Origin: JANTGF01 sp963750735
GTDB lineage: Bacteria > Bacteroidota > Bacteroidia > Bacteroidales > VadinHA17
DNA: 64,000 nt
Assembly: GCA_963750735.1 (NCBI GenBank)
Contig: CAVVRY010000018.1
Span: 1 to 64,000 of the forward strand
Direction of reading: 5' to 3'
Part shown: one piece after another, positions 53,371-62,947 of the stretch
Layout of the letters: every line of letters starts with the position of its first letter
Position numbering within the stretch: position 1 is the stretch's first letter
The notes under the pieces: generated by a model
What the model saw: only the letters and a program-made list of their open reading frames with translations
What the model was told of the DNA's origin: nothing
The model's database searches: none
Made by a program: the position numbers and the translations under genes

Positions 53371-54057
53371 TTAACCTTTATTACTTATCTGACTCAGGAG
53401 GTCCTGCTTTAGAATTTCAATAGAATTTCCGGAAACGGTTATAACATCCTCATTATCAAAAGATTTAAGAATTTTGAAAGTACTTTCTTTCGACATGCCT
53501 GCCATCTCAGAAAGCTCCACCTTTGAGATATTCAAAGTAAATGGATTGGCTTCATAAATTTCTTCTGAGAGGTACAATAAAGCCTCCGCTATTTTGCCCT
53601 GATTGTTTTTCTGGTTTAGATTCAATAATTTGTTTAAAGTTTGAATCAAATTCTTCTGTGAAAGCCGCATGAAAGCCTTTGTAAAAATCATATTTGATTC
53701 CAACACCTTGATAAAAGCCATTCTTTCAATAAAAGATACAGAAGATTCTTCTATGGCCGTTACCGAGTAATGGTGGATATTGTCTCCAAGTAAGCCGGCT
53801 CCTGTAATATATTCAATAGGTTTGATGAGTCGGATGATCAGATTTCTCTCGTTTGAACCTGTCATATGGATTTTTGCCATCCCTGTAGTAAAGGACAAAA
53901 GATGAGTACAGGCGGTACCTTGTTTAAATATGGTTTCCCCGGGTTTGTATATTACCTCATGTTTGTTTTCATTAATCAGGTTTAACTCTTCTGTAGTTAG
54001 AAGATCAAAAACATTGGCATTGATTGAGTGATGAGATCCGTGTCCGTGATTGGCCAT
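53371..54057 (-). CDS. Crp/Fnr family regulator without the cysteine set
   Basis: A Crp/Fnr protein. I place the start at the ATG at 54057 (MANHGHGSHHS), because the extra residues from 54090 look unlike a domain. Its N-terminus is His-rich (HGHGSHH). It lacks the CxxC pair, and the Cys122 position is Ser (EESSVSFIE). The HTH is ISKVELSEMAGMSKESTFKILKSF, with E retained and Lys for Arg. An exact FNR-type box lies 40 bp upstream, so it may be controlled by one of the other regulators or by itself. It is convergent with the regulator at 52650. Confidence 0.85.
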   Translation of the reverse strand: MANHGHGSHHSINANVFDLLTTEELNLINENKHEVIYKPGETIFKQGTACTHLLSFTTGMAKIHMTGSNERNLIIRLIKPIEYITGAGLLGDNIHHYSVTAIEESSVSFIERMAFIKVLESNMIFTKAFMRLSQKNLIQTLNKLLNLNQKNNQGKIAEALLYLSEEIYEANPFTLNISKVELSEMAGMSKESTFKILKSFDNEDVITVSGNSIEILKQDLLSQISNKG

Positions 54058-54096
54058 AAAATTCAGATTGAAGGGTGCTAATATACACAATAACGA

Positions 54097-54110
54097 TTGA
54101 TTTACATCAA
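54097..54110. promoter_or_regulatory. Exact FNR-type box (TTGATTTACATCAA)
   Basis: TTGAT-TTAC-ATCAA matches all ten fixed positions of the FNR consensus, 40 bp before the preferred ATG (54057) of the Crp/Fnr gene. Confidence 0.6.
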
Positions 54111-54343
54111 TATTATAATGTATTTTGACATTAATTAATTGGTTAATTAGCTTTAGAATATGGGAAAATGGATTTCTATTGCAGGTGCGAATTGCTTTAA
54201 GATATTTCTGTACTATAGGTCATTCGCAGCAATTAGTTATTTCAATTTTTGCATTATTACAGTATTGCCAGGTGAAATATTTTGACTTTGTTTAATATTT
54301 ATGGGATGCTAAAGCCATGCAAGACAGTCAATTGCAATTAAAA

Positions 54344-55264
54344 TTAGTTATTTTTTAGAAAATCTTCGATCTGTTTTCTGCCTGGAGCAGAAGGTTGAGC
54401 ACCAACCTTAGTAACACACAAGGCAGCTGCTGCATTTGCAAATTTGAGAGATTCTTTCAGCGATTTGCCTTCGATTCTGGCAACAGCAAAACTCCCGCAA
54501 AAAACATCTCCCGCAGCTGTTGTATCAACTGCATCAACTGCAAATGCAGGAACAAAATGTTTCTCACCCATTGAAAACGCCAGTGCTCCTTTACTTCCCA
54601 GAGTTAGAATTACAATTTCGGTTCCATTCTCAATTAATCTTACTGCAGCTTTTTCTGCCGTTTCCTGATCAATTATTTTAACTCCGGTAAGGAATTCAGT
54701 TTCAATTTCGTTTACGACCAGAATATTTGTATTGGCAATATAATTCATATCAAATTCCCGGGCAGGAGCGAAGTTCCACATAACCGGGATCTGTTTTTGC
54801 CGGGCAATATCTATAATGTATTTAATTGTATCGGCAAGGATTTCAAATTGAAGTATGATCATAGATGCCTGGTCAATTATTGGCATAGCTTCTTTGATTT
54901 TTGCCCTATTCAAAGCATAATTGGCACCAGGAGCGACCGATATATAATTATTTCCGGCATCTCCAATCATAATCAGGGCGTGACCACTACTCAATCCTTC
55001 TTCCTGGAAAACATAAGATGTATCTATCCCATCGTCTTTATAATTCTTCAACATTTGTGGAGTATGGGCATCTTCCCCAACGCAGCTTATAAATGCAACG
55101 TTTCCTCCGGCACGAGCGGCACCAACTGCCTGGTTGGCCCCCTTACCACCATATACCTGAAGGAATTCAGCATCTCCTACTGTCTCTCCTTTGGATGGCA
55201 GGCGATCCATTTTCATGATCAAATCTATATTTGAACTGCCAATTACAACAATTTTATTCCGCAT
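54344..55264 (-). CDS. rbsK: Ribokinase-type sugar kinase (possibly deoxyribokinase)
   Basis: A 306-residue PfkB-family kinase. The N-terminal sugar-binding motif GGKGANQA is at 39-46, and the C-terminal ATP/anion-hole motif DTTAAGD contains the catalytic Asp. It should phosphorylate ribose or 2-deoxyribose at C5. It is the last gene of an operon with a sugar permease (6 bp apart) and deoC. The deoC partner suggests 2-deoxyribose as substrate; by sequence alone it is a ribokinase. Confidence 0.88.
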   Translation of the reverse strand: MRNKIVVIGSSNIDLIMKMDRLPSKGETVGDAEFLQVYGGKGANQAVGAARAGGNVAFISCVGEDAHTPQMLKNYKDDGIDTSYVFQEEGLSSGHALIMIGDAGNNYISVAPGANYALNRAKIKEAMPIIDQASMIILQFEILADTIKYIIDIARQKQIPVMWNFAPAREFDMNYIANTNILVVNEIETEFLTGVKIIDQETAEKAAVRLIENGTEIVILTLGSKGALAFSMGEKHFVPAFAVDAVDTTAAGDVFCGSFAVARIEGKSLKESLKFANAAAALCVTKVGAQPSAPGRKQIEDFLKNN

Positions 55265-55270
55265 AGGACA

Positions 55271-56275
55271 TTAGTTTAGGCGTGCAACTACAATTAAGCT
55301 TAATCCTATTATAAACAGGATGAACATTGCAGCCAATAGTTTATTTGTGCTTTTTGGGGCTCCGGCAAATTCCTTCCAGACAAATACCCCCCAGGCAGCT
55401 GATATCATGGTGGCACCTTGGCCCAATCCATAAGAGATTGCAAAACCGGCTTGTTCAGAAGCGATGAGGTTGAACTCCATTGCCGCAGCCCAAATAATAC
55501 CTCCAAGTATTCCGATTAGGTGCAGTTTAGGTGTTCCTAGTTTAAAATAATCCCCATACTGAACAGGTTTGCCAGCAATAGGCTTGTACATAAACCAGGT
55601 GTTAAATATGAAATTGGAAATAAGAATACCCACTGCAAAAATGAACATCGCTGAATAAGGAGTGAGTAATCCTGCATCAGGGGTTGAGAAATTGGTAGTC
55701 ATAGAGGCAGCAACAAACCGATAAAAAAATCCCATTAAAATTCCCGAAAGAATAGAAATAACAATTCCCTTTTTCTGATCCCCTTTCTTGTCCTGAGGAA
55801 GTTTGCGATAAGCGGCTGCATCAACAAGTATAGCTGCAACAACAAGAAAAAGCCCAATAAACAGCAAATAAGGATTACCCAGCGGAGTGGCAATATAATT
55901 TACAACTACTCCAATTACCAGAGCCAATCCAACTGCAATGGGAAAGGCTACTGCCATTCCCGCAATGGCTGTTGCAGCAACAATTAGTAAATTAGATAGG
56001 TTAAAAATCACACCTCCTATAAATGCGGAGGTCAGCGCACTGGTATCTGCCTGGAGTAAATCATCAGTAAAGCTTCTTCCTTCCTCCCCTAAACTTCCAA
56101 AAGTGAATCCAAACAGAAGTGTGGTTAATACAATACCAATAGAATAGTCCCAGTAATATAAGGGAAACTCCCACGACTTTGACGACATTTTCAGGGTATT
56201 GGCCCAGGATCCCCAGCCGAGCATGGTTATAATACAGAATACAACAGCCAGTCCATACGAATCAACTATATACAT
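55271..56275 (-). CDS. GRP/ureide-permease-type sugar transporter
   Basis: A 334-residue membrane protein with about ten helices, of the drug/metabolite-type superfamily. The N-terminus has AVVFCIITMLGWGSWANTLK and YYWDYSIGI, the pattern of Bacteroidota GRP/ureide-permease-like transporters. SYGLGQGATMISAAWGVFVWKEF lies near the end. It lies between deoC and a ribokinase, so import of ribose or deoxyribose is the likely role. Confidence 0.8.
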   Translation of the reverse strand: MYIVDSYGLAVVFCIITMLGWGSWANTLKMSSKSWEFPLYYWDYSIGIVLTTLLFGFTFGSLGEEGRSFTDDLLQADTSALTSAFIGGVIFNLSNLLIVAATAIAGMAVAFPIAVGLALVIGVVVNYIATPLGNPYLLFIGLFLVVAAILVDAAAYRKLPQDKKGDQKKGIVISILSGILMGFFYRFVAASMTTNFSTPDAGLLTPYSAMFIFAVGILISNFIFNTWFMYKPIAGKPVQYGDYFKLGTPKLHLIGILGGIIWAAAMEFNLIASEQAGFAISYGLGQGATMISAAWGVFVWKEFAGAPKSTNKLLAAMFILFIIGLSLIVVARLN

Positions 56276-56304
56276 TTTTGCAGATTTAAAAATTAATAAA
56301 TAGG

Positions 56305-57018
56305 CTACTTTCCAAAACGGTTTTCAGCTTCATCTAATATAGCAACAGTGGCAGTGGCACCACAGCGATCGCAGCCTGCTTCCTGAGCGGTTATAAGCTG
56401 ATCCAGGGTTCTGACTCCACCTGCGGCTTTTAACTTCACATTTGGACCAATACTGCCCTTCATTAGTTTTAAATTTGGAATGGTAGCTCCCTCATAGCTG
56501 TATTTTCCATCAGCTCCTTTAACAAATCCAAATCCGGTTGAGGTTTTTACATAATCAGCACCTACATTGGTGCTTATCTTGCATAGTTTTACAATATCTT
56601 CCTTTTTTGAAATATAGTCTGTTTCAAAAATCACCTTTACTATTGCATCATTTTTATGACAGGCTTTAGTAACCTGGTCAATTTCATTTTCAATATAATC
56701 CCAATCTCCTTCTAATGCTTTAGCAATGTTTATCACCATATCTATTTCCAAGGCTCCATCAGCACAGGCTTTTTCGGTTTCGAAAACTTTAACTTCGATT
56801 GAAGAATTTCCCGAAGGGAAACCAATAACGCTACCCACGAGTACATCAGATCCTTCAAGCAGTTGAACTGCTTCCGAAACGGCATAGGGTTTTACACATA
56901 CTGAGGCAACATTATACTTTTTAGCAACTTCACATTCCCTTACCAGGTCCTCTGTGTTCATGGTAGGGTGAAGGATTGAATGGTCAATCATTTTTGCTAA
57001 TTCTCTTGTTTTTGACAT
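56305..57018 (-). CDS. deoC: Deoxyribose-phosphate aldolase
   Basis: DeoC splits 2-deoxyribose 5-phosphate to glyceraldehyde 3-phosphate and acetaldehyde. The Schiff-base lysine is K158 in GADYVKTSTGFG, the helper lysine is K197 (VKLKAAGG) and the acidic partner D93 (LEIDMVIN). 237 residues is normal. It is the first gene of the deoC-transporter-ribokinase operon, which gives a route from the free sugar to central metabolism. Confidence 0.95.
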   Translation of the reverse strand: MSKTRELAKMIDHSILHPTMNTEDLVRECEVAKKYNVASVCVKPYAVSEAVQLLEGSDVLVGSVIGFPSGNSSIEVKVFETEKACADGALEIDMVINIAKALEGDWDYIENEIDQVTKACHKNDAIVKVIFETDYISKKEDIVKLCKISTNVGADYVKTSTGFGFVKGADGKYSYEGATIPNLKLMKGSIGPNVKLKAAGGVRTLDQLITAQEAGCDRCGATATVAILDEAENRFGK

Positions 57019-57228
57019 TATAATTAAAGGATTAATTTTATGAAAGATAAAGATAGAAACATAGAATTTATGTTCAACTTGAATACAAATTAATTTTGAT
57101 GAAATATTAATTAAGAATAATTTTTACACTTGACCTTATTTGGAAAAAACAATAATTATTTTGAAAATTTTGTCCATACTATTTTGTAATAATTAATTTT
57201 GATATCAACAATTAAGATTATCAAAATT

Positions 57229-58651
57229 ATGACCTCGGAAGAATTTAGAATTAAAGCCCATGAATTTGTTGACTGGATGGCAGATTACCTTAGTTCAATA
57301 GAGGAATATCCGGTTAAAGCAAATGTACAACCAGGGGAAATCTATAATAAACTGCCTGAAAATCCGCCTGAAACAGGGGAAAGTATGGATGAAATCTTTA
57401 AGGATTTTCAGAATATCATAATGCCTGGAATAACGCACTGGCAAAGTCCAAATTTCTTTGCATATTTCCCGGCCAATTCAAGTTATGCTTCTATATTGGC
57501 TGAAATGCTTACTGCCACACTGGGTGCGCAATGTATGATATGGGAAACCTCCCCGGCTGCTGCTGAGCTTGAGGAAAAAGTAATGAACTGGCTAATTCAG
57601 ATGTTGGGTTTACCCTCAGGTTTTGAGGGTGTTATTCAGGATACCGCTTCCACCGCTACTCTGGCAGCTTTAATAACAGCCAGGGAAAAGGCTACACAAT
57701 TGCGAATTAATGAAAAAGGATTCAAGTCTGAAGATAAGTTCAGGATATATTGCTCAGGCGAAACCCATTCTTCCATCGAAAAGGCAGTGAAAATTGCCGG
57801 TTTTGGAAAAGAAAACCTGGTAAAAATTGAAGTGGATGAAAACTTTAGACTCAAACCCGATCTACTTAAAGAATCAATTGAGAGAGATATTGAGCAGGGT
57901 TACCAACCGCTAAGTATCGTAGCCACCATTGGCACTACAGGTACAACTTCCTCTGATCCACTTGAAGAAATTGCCCTGATAAGCAAGAAGTATAATCTCT
58001 GGTTACATGTGGATGCAGCCCTGGCTGGTTCTGCTCTTCTCCTGCCTGAATACCGATGGATGATAAAGGGAATTGAACAGGTGGATAGTTTTGTATTTAA
58101 TCCTCATAAATGGTTGTTCACCAATTTTGACTGTTCAGCATATTTTGTTCGCGATCCGGAAATGCTAATTAGAAACATTTGAAATATTGCCCGAATACCT
58201 CAAAACAAAAACCAGGGGCCAGGTGAACGATTACAGGGACTGGGGAATTCCTCTGGGGAGAAGATTCAGAGCCCTGAAACTTTGGTTTGTAATACGAAGT
58301 TATGGAATAACAGGTCTGCAGGAAAAACTTCGATTGCATTTACAGTTGACACAAAATCTTGCTCACATAATTGATGAAAGTGAGAATTTTGAACTACTTG
58401 CTCCTGTACCTCTAAATACCATTTGTTTCAGATATCATCCCGTGGATATTAATGATCAGAACCAGCTTAATGACATGAATGAAAAGTTATTGCATACCAT
58501 TAATCAAAGCGGGAAAGCATATTTTACACACACAAAAATAGATTCTAAATATGCTATCCGTTTTGTTATTGGCCAGACAAATGTAACCGAAAAACATGTT
58601 AAAGAAGCCTGGTTAAGAATAGTTGAAACGAGCGAAAGCTTAGGCAATTAA
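57229..58651 (+). pseudogene. PLP-dependent group II amino-acid decarboxylase, one frameshift
   Basis: The two frames together form a complete aromatic-L-amino-acid decarboxylase-type protein of about 470 residues. The start is the ATG at 57229 (MTSEEFRIKAHEFVDWMADYL). The active-site lysine is in FNPHKWLFTNFD. The second frame carries TFEILPEYLKTKTRGQVNDYRDWGIPLGRRFRALKLW (key residues: YRDWGIPLGRRF). Removing one A at 58174 joins LIR to TFEILPEYL. It removes CO2 from an aromatic amino acid if intact. A base-calling error in a short A run is as likely as a real mutation. Confidence 0.87.
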
Positions 58652-58698
58652 TAATTTATATTACTTAATTTAATTTTTCAGTTTTTCAACAAATAAAT

Positions 58699-58920
58699 AT
58701 GACAATGAAAACAAAACTAGATGAACAGATTCTTGATGCTATGAGCAGAGATCCTGGAAATTGGCGGGGCCCTTTTTATTATAACCGAAAGGATCCCAGA
58801 TTAAGAGTTCCTAAATTATATAAGTCAATGGGGTGGACATTTAATTTTGCAAGCCCATATGCCTATGTATTAGTAATTTGTTTAGTCCTTATTATAATTG
58901 CCTCACAAATTTTACTTTAA
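58699..58920 (+). CDS. DUF5808 small membrane protein
   Basis: A 73-residue protein. DPGNWRGPFYYNRKDPRLRVPK and MGWTFNFASP are the DUF5808 signature, followed by one C-terminal helix (YAYVLVICLVLIIIASQILL). Function unknown. It lies 47 bp after the decarboxylase frame and 10 bp before the AlkD-like gene, possibly in one transcript. Confidence 0.75.
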   Translation: MTMKTKLDEQILDAMSRDPGNWRGPFYYNRKDPRLRVPKLYKSMGWTFNFASPYAYVLVICLVLIIIASQILL

Positions 58921-58930
58921 TATAATTCAT

Positions 58931-59605
58931 ATGGAAAAATATCCCTTAAATAGCCTGGAAGCAAAATTCAAAGATGCAGCTGATCCGGCCAGAGCCTTTC
59001 AAATGAAAAAATACATGAAAGACCATTTTCAATTTTTTGGAATTCAGGCCAACCCAAGAAGGGCTATTTGCAGCGAATTTCTATTGGAAAACGGATTACC
59101 TGAAAAAGAAATTTTGAATGAGGTAATCAGGGAACTCTGGGAAAAGGAGGAGCGGGAATTTCACCATTTCGGTGCTGAATTGGCATACCGTTATAAGAAA
59201 AATGTTGACGAAAAAGATATCGAATTATTTAGGTGGATGTTGGTGAATAAATCCTGGTGGGATACAGTTGATTTTATAGCCGCCAATCTGGTTGGGAATT
59301 ATTTTCAGGCATTTTCTGAACAAATGGGATCAACTATGAAAGACTGGTTGGAATCGGGCAATATGTGGCTTCAAAGAACAACAATAATATTTCAATTAAA
59401 ATATAAGAAGGTCACGGATTTGAAGCTGTTATCAAGGCAAATCAACGCTTTGAAGCATTCGAAAGAGTTTTTCATCAGAAAAGCCATTGGATGGGCTTTG
59501 CGCGAGTATTCAAAAACCGATCCGAACTGGGTGCAGGAATTTGTTGATAAAACTGAATTGTCGCCCCTGAGTGAGAGAGAAGCGTTGAAAAGAATAAATG
59601 CTTAG
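58931..59605 (+). CDS. DNA alkylation repair protein (AlkD-type DNA glycosylase)
   Basis: A 224-residue all-alpha HEAT-like repeat protein from the ATG at 58931. FQFFGIQANPRRAICSEFL near the start is the AlkD family motif. WWDTVDFIAANLVGNYF in the middle holds the key Trp and Asp, and RKAIGWALREYSK is the conserved basic helix. The family excises N3- and N7-alkylated purines without base flipping. It ends before the convergent barrel gene (32 bp between stops). Confidence 0.88.
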   Translation: MEKYPLNSLEAKFKDAADPARAFQMKKYMKDHFQFFGIQANPRRAICSEFLLENGLPEKEILNEVIRELWEKEEREFHHFGAELAYRYKKNVDEKDIELFRWMLVNKSWWDTVDFIAANLVGNYFQAFSEQMGSTMKDWLESGNMWLQRTTIIFQLKYKKVTDLKLLSRQINALKHSKEFFIRKAIGWALREYSKTDPNWVQEFVDKTELSPLSEREALKRINA

Positions 59606-59637
59606 GCTCACATCTAAAAATGAGGTAATAAATTTTT

Positions 59638-62571
59638 CTAATGCAATAATGCATTTGAATTGCAATGTGAGCAGGTCCTTCTTTTATTTATTGTGAAACC
59701 AAAAAAATCAATCCCAAAGGAATAAGCTATATCATAGTTTTGAAGCGAGGGCATATAGGAATACTGCACCCCAAAGGAGAAGGGAAAAGGAAAACGAAAT
59801 GCATAAAAGTTCATGTTGATTTGCCCCCCAAAACTTGTCATTTTCATCGCATTCGGATCATACTGCCAGCTACCTTCATTATGAAAATAATTTCCCTCTC
59901 CTTTTGCATAGTTATAAAACGCTTTTGCATAAAATCTGGGGACATACAAAATACCGCCAATGTTTAATTCTGGATAGAAAAGCGGAAGATAATATTCAGC
60001 ATAGAGCGTATTTAGTTTTTCAGCTACACGTTGGTCATATCCACTTGGGAAAGACAAACGATTGCTGTACAAAAATTGGCTTACATTCTGTCTTTCCAGG
60101 CCCCCTCTTATAAAAATAGTATGATGCCTGAAGAAACCAGGTAAATATACTCCTCCATAGACAGATCCAATGGACCCATATTGATTGGAATTAAACGGTG
60201 CATTTGTGTAATTTATGTCAAAAAGAAAACCCAGTCTTGGTTTGATATCTTTTGTCGCTAATTTTAAGTAGTTATAATAATAGAGACGATAATTTAGGAG
60301 AAGACGACCCCTGTCATAATTCAAGGTTTCCTGATTATAAATATAGCTGTTGGTATACTGACCTGAAATTTCGGGGTACAATCCACGAACCCACTTATTG
60401 CGAGTCAGGTTTAATGGAATATAAATATTTACATTAAAATTAGATCTGTATCCAGAATATGAAATGTCAACCGAATCAGGTTTAGAAATTTGAGGAGCTC
60501 CTCCATAATCCCAGAAAAGATCAATTATCGGATACCAGCCTTTGTAGGTAAATCGGGTAACAAAATGATGCTCCTGGTTTTTGTAATAATAACCCAGTGA
60601 GGTAACAGCAGTGCTAAGTTTGTTCTGAGACAACAAGGTTACACCCAGATTAAGAGGTTCATCTTCCAGGGTAAAGCTATTGTAATCGAAATAGAAGGGC
60701 ATCCAGCTATGAAATCCAAACAGGTTTTTCCACTTTCTAAATGGCACTTCCTTATAATCTACCTGTGGAGTATCCTTTGTTTCCAAAATTCCCTTTTCCT
60801 GCTCCTTAAGTTTTTCATAGGCTTTTACAGAATAGTCCTGTATCTCTTTAAGGGGAATCCATTTATCAGGGTTCAATGGAAGCTCCATAAGTCGGTACCC
60901 ATCAGAGGAATAATCGGCTACAGCAATTTTATTCTTTGAAGAGGAGAGAGTAACATCCATGGCTCCGAAGCGGGAAGAGGTAACCTGAAATTTTTGACCA
61001 GTTTCCGTATCTAGTGCATAGATATTATCGATGCCTGAATATGTAGCATGGTAGATTATAAATTTATTATACGGAACGGCTTTTTGTATATCATCATAGC
61101 TGGCCGGCAAAAGGACTTCCCAATCCCCGGAATCGAGATTTAATCTCTGGATACTTTTTCCTTCATCATCCAACACAATTACAATTATTGTTTTATCGTC
61201 TACCCATTCAGGCATATGAAGAGAGTTATTACCCGGTATACTATATCTCTGCTGAATATTTCCATTTTCCAAATCAAGGATTGCTATAGAGCATTCATTG
61301 GCGACACTTATGTCAACAGCAGCAATTCTCTTTTCATCAGGCGAAATATCGGGGGCAAAATATCGGGTTCTCCTTGCAAGAGTTTTTTCATTTTGATCTC
61401 TAAGGTCCAGTTTCTTAATAATGGAATAGGATCTGTTTTCCCAGCGACTATCATTATAAGTTTCAGCCCAGACAACAAAATTCTTTGAGGCCGAGAACCT
61501 AACAGGATAGTAAAATCCCGGAGTAAAAATAACCTCTTCCTCCCCTGCCAGATCTATTTTAACCAGCTTCCTGATTTGATCCATGCCTGATTTTTGAACC
61601 AGTAAGACACTATCGCTCAGGTACTGCGGAAAACGAAAGCTGGTGTAATGTTTTAAGCCGGTTTGGCTGATGGTATCAAAAGATGACTTAGAGGTTATTA
61701 GGTCCTGCTCCATCCATTTTAGCTGTAAATCTCTAAAAGTCATATCATACAGCCTTTTCTTAGTAAGCTTTTGCTGTTTTCTAAAACTGAAATTTATAGG
61801 ATTAATGATAATGGATTTTTTACCGGTATTATCGACTGCTTTCTCCCAAAATTCCGATCCATAAAGACTTCTGCTATAGGAAACAAGTTGGTAGCCAAAC
61901 TCATAATAATCGGGAGAAAAATCTTTATACGATCCAAAACTGGCCTTGTCGTATTTAAAAACCTTTCCCTTCTCAAGTGATAATGCCCGCAATCCCATTT
62001 CAAAAGAGGGTTGACGGCCCCTACCTGTTCTGGAAAGGCTGGTTTCCGTAGCTACTGCATCACCCTCAAGATACCACAATGGAAGTTCAACTGACACAGC
62101 CCCAATGGCCTGCTGACCCAGAATGTAAGAAAGTACTTTTGTAAATCCCTGGTTGAGTTTATCTAATTGTACTACATGTCTGAGTTCATGCAAAACAAGC
62201 TGCTCCAATTCATCCTGAGGATAAGTTGTAGCCATTGGAGTAGGAAACAGTTCCATACGTTTTGGGGCCCATGAAACAAATCCATTGCTTTTTGCAGAAT
62301 AGTTGTGAACAATTACAGGGATTTTTTTTGGATTATGGTTCAGGCTATAAGGTACCAGCGTATAGGCATATTCAAGAATATTAGCCAGTCGTTGTCCTTC
62401 GGAGGAAAAACTTTCAGGAAAAATGATTTGAAAATTTGGACTTTTTATTTGTTTCCATTTTAGTGAAGTTGGATCCTGTCCACTTTCATAATACTGGCCA
62501 TAAGAATATGCAACAGATAAAAACAATACAATAAAAAGTGTATGTATCTTTCGCAATTGATTCATAATCAT
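59638..62571 (-). CDS. TolB-like propeller/beta-barrel outer-membrane protein with HELRH motif
   Basis: A 977-residue exported protein (signal ~MNQLRKIHTLFIVLFLSVAYSYGQ; start at 62571 or 62565). Residues ~120-260 contain QLVLHELRHVVQ, an HExxH zinc-type motif, then ELPLWYLEGDAVATE with the acidic residue usual in gluzincin-type proteases. A WD40/TolB-like propeller covers ~300-600. The C-terminal third alternates beta-strands in barrel style. The combination suggests a surface or outer-membrane protein with a protease-like domain; activity is unproven. Confidence 0.8.
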   Translation of the reverse strand: MIMNQLRKIHTLFIVLFLSVAYSYGQYYESGQDPTSLKWKQIKSPNFQIIFPESFSSEGQRLANILEYAYTLVPYSLNHNPKKIPVIVHNYSAKSNGFVSWAPKRMELFPTPMATTYPQDELEQLVLHELRHVVQLDKLNQGFTKVLSYILGQQAIGAVSVELPLWYLEGDAVATETSLSRTGRGRQPSFEMGLRALSLEKGKVFKYDKASFGSYKDFSPDYYEFGYQLVSYSRSLYGSEFWEKAVDNTGKKSIIINPINFSFRKQQKLTKKRLYDMTFRDLQLKWMEQDLITSKSSFDTISQTGLKHYTSFRFPQYLSDSVLLVQKSGMDQIRKLVKIDLAGEEEVIFTPGFYYPVRFSASKNFVVWAETYNDSRWENRSYSIIKKLDLRDQNEKTLARRTRYFAPDISPDEKRIAAVDISVANECSIAILDLENGNIQQRYSIPGNNSLHMPEWVDDKTIIVIVLDDEGKSIQRLNLDSGDWEVLLPASYDDIQKAVPYNKFIIYHATYSGIDNIYALDTETGQKFQVTSSRFGAMDVTLSSSKNKIAVADYSSDGYRLMELPLNPDKWIPLKEIQDYSVKAYEKLKEQEKGILETKDTPQVDYKEVPFRKWKNLFGFHSWMPFYFDYNSFTLEDEPLNLGVTLLSQNKLSTAVTSLGYYYKNQEHHFVTRFTYKGWYPIIDLFWDYGGAPQISKPDSVDISYSGYRSNFNVNIYIPLNLTRNKWVRGLYPEISGQYTNSYIYNQETLNYDRGRLLLNYRLYYYNYLKLATKDIKPRLGFLFDINYTNAPFNSNQYGSIGSVYGGVYLPGFFRHHTIFIRGGLERQNVSQFLYSNRLSFPSGYDQRVAEKLNTLYAEYYLPLFYPELNIGGILYVPRFYAKAFYNYAKGEGNYFHNEGSWQYDPNAMKMTSFGGQINMNFYAFRFPFPFSFGVQYSYMPSLQNYDIAYSFGIDFFGFTINKRRTCSHCNSNALLH

Positions 62572-62596
62572 ATAAACTCATTCAACCAGAGGAAAA

Positions 62597-62947
62597 TTAT
62601 CCTCCATGTCTTTTTACCTGATACCCTTCTTTTTGAAGCACAGGTATAATTTTATCCCTGAAATCACCCTGAAGCAAAATGCTATTGTCTTTAACAGAGC
62701 CACCGGATCCACACAACATCTTTAGTTTCTTGCCAAGGTCTTTCAAATCATTTTCTTTACCAACAAAGCCTGACACCAATGTTACAGATTTGCCTTTGCG
62801 GTTTTTTCGGTCTAAAGATATGTAAAGTTTTTGCTGTGAGGGAGGAAGTGTTTCCATCTCTTCTGCCTCATTATACGAATAATTAAAATCGGCATTTGTG
62901 GAATAAACAATGTCTACTCTGTCCTTTCTCCGTTTCTGTTTTGACAT
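62597..62947 (-). CDS. SUI1/eIF1-like translation factor (YciH family)
   Basis: A 116-residue protein with a basic N-terminus (MSKQKRRKDRVDIVYSTN) and the SUI1 domain in the second half: KSVTLVSGF, LKMLCGSGGSVKDNSILLQGD and VLQKEGYQVKRHGG. The YciH family influences start-codon fidelity in some bacteria. It lies 25 bp before the 977-residue gene on the same strand, with no clear functional link. Confidence 0.9.
   Translation of the reverse strand: MSKQKRRKDRVDIVYSTNADFNYSYNEAEEMETLPPSQQKLYISLDRKNRKGKSVTLVSGFVGKENDLKDLGKKLKMLCGSGGSVKDNSILLQGDFRDKIIPVLQKEGYQVKRHGG

Noticed and set aside
57189..57215. TTGATATCAA upstream of the decarboxylase as another FNR site
   Set aside because: It lacks the four-base spacer between half-sites, so it does not fit TTGAT-N4-ATCAA.
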